Below, piece after piece: positions 1-3,948 of a DNA stretch of 7,869 nt. Position numbers and translations under genes: made by a program. Numbering within the stretch: the first letter of the stretch is position 1; each line of letters begins with the position of its first letter. The stretch spans positions 1-7,869 of the forward strand of contig PWWA01000086.1 of NCBI GenBank assembly GCA_003562145.1, read 5' to 3'. This DNA comes from Candidatus Woesearchaeota archaeon. Lineage in GTDB: Archaea; Nanobdellota; Nanobdellia; Woesearchaeales; 21-14-0-10-32-9. The notes under the pieces were generated by a model. That model ran no database searches, was not told where the DNA came from, and was given only the letters and a program-made list of their open reading frames with translations.

Positions 1-56
1 AACACGGGACCTCACGATTATCAGTCGTGCGCTCCACCAGGCTAAGCTACGGGCCC
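1..56 (-). tRNA. tRNA-Ile (anticodon GAU), 3' part cut off by window edge
   Basis: Read on the minus strand from position 56, the sequence folds as a tRNA. The acceptor 5' strand is GGGCCCG, followed by TA and a D-stem GCTT paired with GAGC. The D-loop contains GG. A perfect 5-bp anticodon stem CACGA/TCGTG encloses the loop CTGATAA, giving anticodon GAU, which reads isoleucine codons AUC/AUU. The variable loop AGGTC and the start of the T-arm (CCGTG, TT) are present. The rest of the T-arm and the acceptor 3' strand lie beyond position 1, so the acceptor pairing cannot be checked. No intron is visible at the usual position after the anticodon. Confidence 0.93.
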
Positions 57-85
57 TTAATCGTTTTTTAAAGGGTTCAGACGCT

Positions 86-93
86 TATTTAAA
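86..93 (-). promoter_or_regulatory. TATA box of tRNA-Ile (minus strand)
   Basis: On the minus strand this reads TTTAAATA, preceded by a purine-rich AGAAAAGT that resembles a BRE. Its centre lies about 33 nt upstream of the tRNA 5' end, the expected place for an archaeal TATA box driving a tRNA whose transcript starts a few nucleotides before the mature end. The core is nearly palindromic, so it could also fire on the plus strand into the element at 109-232. Confidence 0.7.
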
Positions 94-108
94 ACTTTTC
101 TGTTCAGC

Positions 109-232
109 GGCTCTGTAGAAAAAGTGTTGCCTAGCGAGCCTTGCTTTTAAAGATGCGACAGTAATAGAATCGGCTTATTCGTCTAGATGACGATCGGTGC
201 GAGCGCAACACGAAGAGATTTTCTACAGAGCC
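109..232. mobile_element. MITE-like 124-bp inverted-repeat element with direct flanking repeats
   Basis: The ends are a perfect 14-bp inverted repeat, GGCTCTGTAGAAAA at 109-122 and its complement at 219-232. A second, inner 7-bp inverted repeat follows: GTGTTGC at 124-130 and GCAACAC at 205-211. The bases immediately outside are CTGTTCAGC (100-108) and CTGTTCAAC (233-241), a direct repeat matching at 8 of 9 positions and abutting both ends exactly, as expected for a target-site duplication. No reading frame for a transposase fits inside, so it would be non-autonomous. From memory, GGNTCTGTNGNAAA ends recall IS6-family termini, but that family duplicates 8 bp and the link is weak. The alternative is a structured ncRNA closed by a long stem. 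The 14-bp repeat is certain; the mobile-element reading is inference. Confidence 0.5.
179..193. repeat. Small hairpin inside the 109-232 element
   Basis: TCGTC (179-183) pairs with GACGA (189-193) around a 5-nt loop TAGAT. It lies in the interior of the inverted-repeat element. It could be the apical stem of a longer folded RNA, but a stem this short can arise by chance. Confidence 0.3.
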
Positions 233-291
233 CTGTTCAACATTTGTTTTGGTCGGAGATGGTTTGTGCTTGCTCACAGGTTTTTCCAAGA

Positions 292-303
292 TTTTTTTTT
301 TTT
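292..303 (+). terminator. Oligo-T run (12 T), candidate archaeal terminator without an upstream gene
   Basis: Twelve consecutive T residues on the plus strand resemble an archaeal intrinsic terminator. No protein gene on the plus strand reads into it. Either it ends a non-coding transcript starting near position 112-120, or it only insulates the promoter at 331. Confidence 0.4.
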
Positions 304-330
304 ACTATCCACCAATTAAAAACCAAAAAC

Positions 331-338
331 TTTATATA
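331..338 (+). promoter_or_regulatory. TATA box for the 366-1291 operon
   Basis: TTTATATA followed by CT, preceded by an A-rich BRE-like AACCAAAAAC. Its first base is 35 nt before the ATG at 366, so the transcript would be leaderless or nearly so. The same TTTATATACT string recurs at 3308 and 3918. Confidence 0.75.
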
Positions 339-365
339 CTGGGATAGTGATTTATTTTCTTTGTA

Positions 366-611
366 ATGGGTAAAGACATATCGAAGCAAACAGTGGTTGT
401 ACTCGCGGTTCTGACAATACTAATATCTTTGCTGGGCACTTTCACAGTCCTAAGAGAAGTAAGCTCGATGGGCTCAGCAACAGAGCTTCCCGAAGGCACT
501 CCCGTCCAAGGAGGAGAGCTAAGAATTGCCGTGAAAGGCGAGCCTATGACTAGCTCGTCAGCAGGGCAAATCTCGCTGAACGTCGCAAGCATAGATAACA
601 TGGAACAATAA
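366..611 (+). CDS. Small N-terminally anchored membrane protein, 81 aa, unknown function
   Basis: I do not recognise a named family. Residues 1-8 are polar with two lysines. Residues 9-29 form one hydrophobic segment, followed by a short extracytoplasmic tail of about 50 residues rich in Ser, Gly and Thr, with no cysteine. The order of charged N-terminus, hydrophobic helix, Gly-Thr-Phe-Thr-Val-Leu and a short beta-like tail (GQISLNVASI) parallels the N-terminal 55 residues of the next gene (GTIVSLNR, then GTVNLTVEG). It may therefore be a miniature relative that lacks the beta-sandwich. The ATG lies 35 nt after the start of a TATA box and has no Shine-Dalgarno site, which supports leaderless translation. 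The gene at 641 follows after 29 bp, so the two should be co-transcribed. A pilin-type signal is conceivable but no clean K/R-G cleavage motif is seen. Confidence 0.75.
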   Translation: MGKDISKQTVVVLAVLTILISLLGTFTVLREVSSMGSATELPEGTPVQGGELRIAVKGEPMTSSSAGQISLNVASIDNMEQ

Positions 612-625
612 AAAAACAACCTTAT

Positions 626-631
626 AGGAGG
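626..631 (+). promoter_or_regulatory. Shine-Dalgarno site AGGAGG for the 641 gene
   Basis: AGGAGG ends 9 nt before the ATG at 641. It is the only strong Shine-Dalgarno match in the window and belongs to an internal operon gene, whereas the promoter-proximal genes are leaderless. It fixes the 641 start. Confidence 0.8.
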
Positions 632-640
632 AAAAATAAA

Positions 641-1291
641 ATGGATATTTCAAATAGGGCATTAGCGGTTTTATTACTGGCAACAATGGTAGTTTCGCTT
701 GGAGGCACAATTGTAAGCCTGAACAGGCTTGGCAGCATATCCGTAACAGGTATGGCCCCGACGGACATTGGTACTGTGAACCTCACGGTTGAGGGCGCGG
801 TATCTATCATTACAGAGGATGGGGCATCTATAGATTTTGGGACTTGCACCCCTTCATCTGCGACGACGCTAACTCTGAACTCAGAGAACACATCGGATAC
901 TGGAACTGCCTGTGTTGGTGGGAACATCCCAACACCTATTTATGTCAGGAACGATGGGAACGTAGATGCTAATGTCACGCTTAACGCAAGCGATCGAGGT
1001 ACAGCGCAGGGTGGAAATTTCCTGCTTGGTCCTGATCCTGATCAATCTGCGTTGGCATACAGGACTGTGAACGAGGGAGGAGGAGGTAACAGTGGTGGTT
1101 GTAATTCTGGCCTTGTAGGTCCTTATACGAATTTTACGGGTACTCCCGTACTTGTTTGTGGTAACCTGACAGGAGGAATAGCCACGGGAAATAACAGCTT
1201 CGCGACGCACTTCCAAATAGTATTCCCGAGGTCTGCATTCCAAGTAACGGAAAGCGTTACAATAACTTTCCACGCGGTTCAAATTCCATAA
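641..1291 (+). CDS. Anchored surface protein, 216 aa, four-cysteine beta-rich domain (paralogue of 2624)
   Basis: Residues 7-27 are a single membrane segment after a 6-residue polar N-terminus. They are followed by a juxtamembrane motif (GTIVSLNR, then SISVTG) and an extracytoplasmic domain predicted to be beta-rich. Cysteines at residues 69 (IDFGTC), 91, 154 and 173 (LVC) match those of the 221-aa protein at 2624 in order and spacing, so two disulfides are plausible. At least six N-X-S/T sequons (47, 83, 111, 115, 164, 175) suggest N-glycosylation outside the cell. A Gly-rich stretch lies at 145-153. No catalytic motif is seen. In my experience DPANN genomes contain many such unannotated proteins (membrane helix, then a domain with an xIxFGTC motif), but I cannot name a Pfam family. 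It is the second gene of the operon starting at 366, with its own strong Shine-Dalgarno site and a T-rich terminator just downstream. Confidence 0.85.
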   Translation: MDISNRALAVLLLATMVVSLGGTIVSLNRLGSISVTGMAPTDIGTVNLTVEGAVSIITEDGASIDFGTCTPSSATTLTLNSENTSDTGTACVGGNIPTPIYVRNDGNVDANVTLNASDRGTAQGGNFLLGPDPDQSALAYRTVNEGGGGNSGGCNSGLVGPYTNFTGTPVLVCGNLTGGIATGNNSFATHFQIVFPRSAFQVTESVTITFHAVQIP

Positions 1292-1308
1292 GCAAAATCT
1301 TTTCCAAC

Positions 1309-1326
1309 TTTTTTTCCTTTTTTTTT
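1309..1326 (+). terminator. Double oligo-T terminator after the 641 gene
   Basis: T7 at 1309-1315 and T9 at 1318-1326 lie 18 bp past the TAA. Tandem T-runs are the usual archaeal intrinsic termination signal. They separate this operon from the gene at 1365. Confidence 0.7.
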
Positions 1327-1333
1327 AGAAAAG

Positions 1334-1341
1334 CTTAAAAA
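1334..1341 (+). promoter_or_regulatory. TATA box for the 1365 gene
   Basis: CTTAAAAA, preceded by AGAAAAG, starts 31 nt before the ATG at 1365. It is the least canonical TATA box here, but its spacing matches the other leaderless genes. Confidence 0.6.
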
Positions 1342-1364
1342 GAAAAGCTACAGGTAATATTCTT

Positions 1365-2543
1365 ATGGATAAGCAATTAGTGTTTTTTGCATCAATCATA
1401 GCGATTATCTTAATCAGCGTAAGCGATGCCACCGCCATAGGGATATCTCCTGGAAAAGTAGAAATAAACTATGACCCTGCTACAGGGATTGATTTTGAAA
1501 GGCCTTTCTTTGTAAGGAACAACGCAGGCAGGGATATAGTTGCAAAGATAAGTCTATCTGAAAGCGACTTACTGGAGTACGCTGAGTTAAGCACCACGGA
1601 GATACCTCTCAAGCCCGGCGCGAGCGGCGGCTTCACAGTGAGGCTTAGGATTCCCAGGGGCTTAACCACTAACGACTTCATGGGTGTAAACAATTTGTGG
1701 ATTGTTGCCACGGAGAGCGTGCCTGATCAAGACCAGTTAATAGTTGTCAGGACTAGTGTGGCTACCAGGATAGAGGTAAGTTTCCCTTACCCTGGCAGGT
1801 ACCTGGAAATAAGCAGCTTTTCCATTAACGCCGTCAACGAAGGCCTTGAATCACCTTTTGAATTCAAGGTAAGGAGCAGGGGTGAGGAGCACGCCAGCTT
1901 TACGGCCAAGCTAGAGGTTTTCGGCCGTGACAACGAAACGCTTATAGTAAGGGAGTTTACCCGCTCCGAGATATCCCCAGGGGAAACCCTGACAAGGGGA
2001 GGCACCCTACCAAGCAGTACTTTCAGCCCAGGGATATACCCTGCGAAACTCACAGTTTTTTATGATGATAAGACAATAACACAAGACGCCAGCCTCAGGA
2101 TTGGCGAAGAAGAAATAGAATTTGTAAGCTTCAACCCCCAAGAACTCTTATACAGGACTATAAACCCGGTAAGGCTCACCATTGAAAGCCTATGGGGAGA
2201 GCACTTCGACAACGTATACGCAGAAATCACCCTGGGCCCCACAACAACAAGAACGCCTACCGAACGACTTCCAAGATTTGGAACTGTGTCATTCAACCAC
2301 TACATCGATACTACGGGCATCGAGCCAGGAAAGCACGATGCAACAATAAAAGTTTTTTTCAGCGGAAAAACCAAGGAGTTCCCTGTCCCCCTGACAGTGC
2401 TTACAGAACAAGAAACCAGGGAGATCCGCGGGGAAACACAGGAAAGATCTTTTAATATGATACACTTCATGATAGGCTTGTCCATACTTGTACTAATACT
2501 CCTCATAGTAAACATCTTGTTTCTTTTCAGAAAAAAGAAGTAA
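1365..2543 (+). CDS. Exported protein with about three Ig-like/beta-sandwich domains and C-terminal membrane anchor, 392 aa
   Basis: Residues 1-24 are a signal peptide ending ATA before IGISPG. The first region (about 25-140) begins GISPGKVEINYDP and contains FVRNNAGRD and PGASGGFTVRLRIP. This is the pattern of archaeal NEW3/fimbrial-chaperone-like Ig folds that open with a 'SP..v.i....G....f.v.N' strand pair. A second beta region (about 145-250) and a third (about 252-347) follow. Residues 366-388 form a membrane helix, and the protein ends in RKKK, which sets an outside-out topology with a short basic cytoplasmic tail. It has no cysteines and essentially one sequon (NET at 190), unlike its heavily sequon-bearing neighbours. 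Its own leaderless promoter lies at 1334. The position between two paralogous anchored proteins suggests a shared surface structure, perhaps with a scaffold or assembly role; that is inference. Confidence 0.85.
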   Translation: MDKQLVFFASIIAIILISVSDATAIGISPGKVEINYDPATGIDFERPFFVRNNAGRDIVAKISLSESDLLEYAELSTTEIPLKPGASGGFTVRLRIPRGLTTNDFMGVNNLWIVATESVPDQDQLIVVRTSVATRIEVSFPYPGRYLEISSFSINAVNEGLESPFEFKVRSRGEEHASFTAKLEVFGRDNETLIVREFTRSEISPGETLTRGGTLPSSTFSPGIYPAKLTVFYDDKTITQDASLRIGEEEIEFVSFNPQELLYRTINPVRLTIESLWGEHFDNVYAEITLGPTTTRTPTERLPRFGTVSFNHYIDTTGIEPGKHDATIKVFFSGKTKEFPVPLTVLTEQETREIRGETQERSFNMIHFMIGLSILVLILLIVNILFLFRKKK

Positions 2544-2558
2544 CCACTAGGAAAAACA

Positions 2559-2566
2559 TTTAAATA
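2559..2566 (+). promoter_or_regulatory. TATA box upstream of the 2593 mini-ORF and the 2624 gene
   Basis: TTTAAATA, preceded by GGAAAAACA, lies 34 nt before the ATG at 2593 but 65 nt before the ATG at 2624. The standard spacing of this window therefore points at the mini-ORF, not the main gene. Confidence 0.7.
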
Positions 2567-2592
2567 TAAACGTCGCTGTTAATAGGATAAAA

Positions 2593-2631
2593 ATGGAAGC
2601 GAATACGGCGAGGCAATCTGCAAATGCTTGA
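2593..2631 (+). CDS. Possible 12-codon leader peptide overlapping the 2624 start
   Basis: ATG at 2593 opens a reading frame, MEANTARQSANA, that ends in TGA at 2629-2631, eight bases beyond the first base of the next ATG in another frame. Its ATG is exactly where a leaderless transcript from the TATA box at 2559 should begin. Translation of this short frame would carry ribosomes over the ATG at 2624 and could couple the two, helped by a weak GAGG at 2610-2613. It may instead be a chance frame in a 30-nt leader. A frameshifted N-terminal extension is unlikely because the paralogue at 641 starts at the aligned residue. Confidence 0.35.
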   Translation: MEANTARQSANA

Positions 2632-3289
2632 ATCAAACAAGTTTCTAGCCCTATTATTAATAGGCACAATGATATTCTCGGCTATAGGCACAATTGTAAG
2701 CCTGAACAGGATTAGCAATATATCCGTTACGGGCTATGCATCAGAAGCCCAGGGAGATATTTTGCTAGCCATTATAGGGACTGTTTCAATTACGACTATT
2801 GATGGCAGCGAGATTAACTTCGGGACTTGTGCGCCGTCCATTACATCTTCAACCCTGATAAACTCTGAAGGCACGGAGGGAACAGGGAACTGCACTGGTT
2901 CATTCCCGCAATATATTTATGTGAGAAACGATGGCACCCTCAATGTTAACGTGACGATACTCCCGGACGATGTCGGTGAAGCTGATGGTGGGGGCTTCCT
3001 GCCTTCCGACGAAGGCACTTCAAGGCTTGAGTTCAGGGCTATTAACAGGGGAGGTCTCACAGGTGGTACAAGCTTTCCGCAGAATTACGGGGGTTGTTTT
3101 AGCGGGTTGCAAGAAAACTATACGGTTCTTGATAGCACTGTTAACAGGGTGCTTGTTTGCGCTAACCTCACAGCCGACGATACACAGCGCAATAATAGTA
3201 TTGCAACGTACTTCCAGTTAACGCTTCCAATGACAGCCCATACAGGGTATAACTCCGTAACGCTTACTTTTCAGGCAACAGAAATATAA
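2624..3289 (+). CDS. Anchored surface protein, 221 aa, four-cysteine beta-rich domain (paralogue of 641)
   Basis: This is a clear paralogue of the 216-aa protein at 641. It shares the polar N-terminus with Ser-Asn-Lys/Arg, a membrane segment (about 7-26), the identical GTIVSLNR, an SVTG, a DG..I.FGTC.PS motif, YVRNDG, C.SGL, LVC.NLT and NNS.AT.FQ. Cysteines at 69, 90, 158 and 179 match those of the paralogue. Several sequons are present (for example residues 32, 109, 165, 181, 190). The start at 2624 is chosen because the two proteins align from the first residues. The in-frame sequence upstream has no ATG before a stop at 2588. The ATG sits 65 nt from the TATA box, behind a weak GAGG and the overlapping mini-ORF. 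An 11-T terminator begins at the base after the stop codon. Presumably an extracellular structural or adhesive subunit; no enzyme motif is seen. Confidence 0.87.
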   Translation: MLESNKFLALLLIGTMIFSAIGTIVSLNRISNISVTGYASEAQGDILLAIIGTVSITTIDGSEINFGTCAPSITSSTLINSEGTEGTGNCTGSFPQYIYVRNDGTLNVNVTILPDDVGEADGGGFLPSDEGTSRLEFRAINRGGLTGGTSFPQNYGGCFSGLQENYTVLDSTVNRVLVCANLTADDTQRNNSIATYFQLTLPMTAHTGYNSVTLTFQATEI

Positions 3290-3300
3290 TTTTTTTTTTT
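3290..3300 (+). terminator. Oligo-T terminator abutting the 2624 gene stop
   Basis: Eleven T residues begin at the first base after the TAA of the 2624 gene. The next TATA box starts only 8 bp later, so termination and initiation are tightly packed. Confidence 0.7.
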
Positions 3301-3307
3301 AGCAATT

Positions 3308-3315
3308 TTTATATA
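3308..3315 (+). promoter_or_regulatory. TATA box for the 3340 gene
   Basis: TTTATATA followed by CT, 32 nt before the ATG at 3340. The core is identical to those at 331 and 3918, and no Shine-Dalgarno site lies before the ATG. Confidence 0.75.
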
Positions 3316-3339
3316 CTTCTTCTTTTCTTCGTTATCCAT

Positions 3340-3903
3340 ATGCCTAACAATAAAGACACTCCTAAAAAATCTGATAAAGCTTACCTCTTGGTTTTGCTTA
3401 TTGCAACGGTTTTAATGCTCATAGTATTCTTGTTTTCCGTATTCGCCTCAACCAAAGTCACAGGATCCTTGCTAGATTATAATAATATTAATGCAACGCT
3501 TAACATCGGTGATTACGTCGGCTTCAACTTGGACAAGGATAAGCTCCACTTTGGGACCATTAAGGGCAGTGGTTACGCGGAGCGCGTCGTATCCCTAACC
3601 CCGCAGCGCGATGGATACATATACATTACTGCTGAGGGCACTCTTAGTGATTGGCTTTACCTGGACAGGGAGAACTCGTTCCCTGTTTTTGCGGGCGAAG
3701 AATTATCAGTCTTAATATACGCCTCTCCCGCCCATGGTTCGCGCCAAGGCTTTTACGAGGCAACCATCAACATTTATCTTCTAAGGCAAAAGCCGGACTG
3801 GGTTGTCAGGATGTTTCTTTCAGGTGCAGCGTTGCAGGGGTTTAGCGCTGAAGCCATATCCCAGCCCAGAATCTTGATTAACGTTACAGACCCTTCAGAC
3901 TAA
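3340..3903 (+). CDS. Type II anchored extracytoplasmic beta-domain protein, 187 aa
   Basis: The N-terminus is lysine-rich (residues 1-13, KDTPKKSDK), followed by a strong membrane segment at about 14-36, which predicts a cytoplasmic N-terminus and an external C-terminus. After a linker with VTGSLLDYNNINAT comes one Ig/beta-sandwich-like domain (about 55-150): LHFGTIKGSGYAERVVSLTPQRDGYIYI, then an SDWLYLDRE strand and a PVFAGEELSVLIYASPAHGSRQGFYEATINI stretch. This is the general pattern of 'FG.v..G...' plus 'G.Y.G.i.i' Ig-like domains found in many archaeal surface proteins. There are no cysteines and two sequons (51, 181). The opening S-x-VTG after the helix recalls the SVTG of the 641 and 2624 proteins. 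It has its own leaderless promoter. Role unknown; probably a component of the same surface module. Confidence 0.8.
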   Translation: MPNNKDTPKKSDKAYLLVLLIATVLMLIVFLFSVFASTKVTGSLLDYNNINATLNIGDYVGFNLDKDKLHFGTIKGSGYAERVVSLTPQRDGYIYITAEGTLSDWLYLDRENSFPVFAGEELSVLIYASPAHGSRQGFYEATINIYLLRQKPDWVVRMFLSGAALQGFSAEAISQPRILINVTDPSD

Positions 3904-3917
3904 TTCTTATAGCAATA

Positions 3918-3925
3918 TTTATATA
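3918..3925 (+). promoter_or_regulatory. TATA box for the 3949 gene
   Basis: TTTATATA followed by CT, 31 nt before the ATG at 3949. The preceding bases AGCAATA are shared with the 3308 box (AGCAATT), so the two promoters are near copies. Confidence 0.75.
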
Positions 3926-3948
3926 CTATATTTGAGATTTTCTGGTTC

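Larger units (their letters stand above)
57..365. other. 309-bp non-coding region between tRNA-Ile and the 366 gene
   Basis: No convincing coding frame is seen on either strand. It holds the divergent tRNA TATA box (86-93), the inverted-repeat element (109-232) with its flanking direct repeats, the oligo-T run (292-303) and the promoter at 331. The stretch from 242 to 291 (TTGTTTTGGTCGGAG and onward) shows nothing I can identify. Confidence 0.7.

Noticed and set aside
881..1282. 133-aa frame on the minus strand
   Set aside because: It is antisense to the 641 gene, which is supported by a strong Shine-Dalgarno site and by a paralogue at 2624. The minus-strand product is Arg/Ser-rich without recognisable structure.
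366..3289. Archaeal type IV pilin identity for the short anchored proteins
   Set aside because: The N-termini have a short charged segment before the helix, but no consistent K/R-G cleavage motif and no Glu at position 5. The 2624 protein has K-F-L there. A plain membrane anchor fits better.
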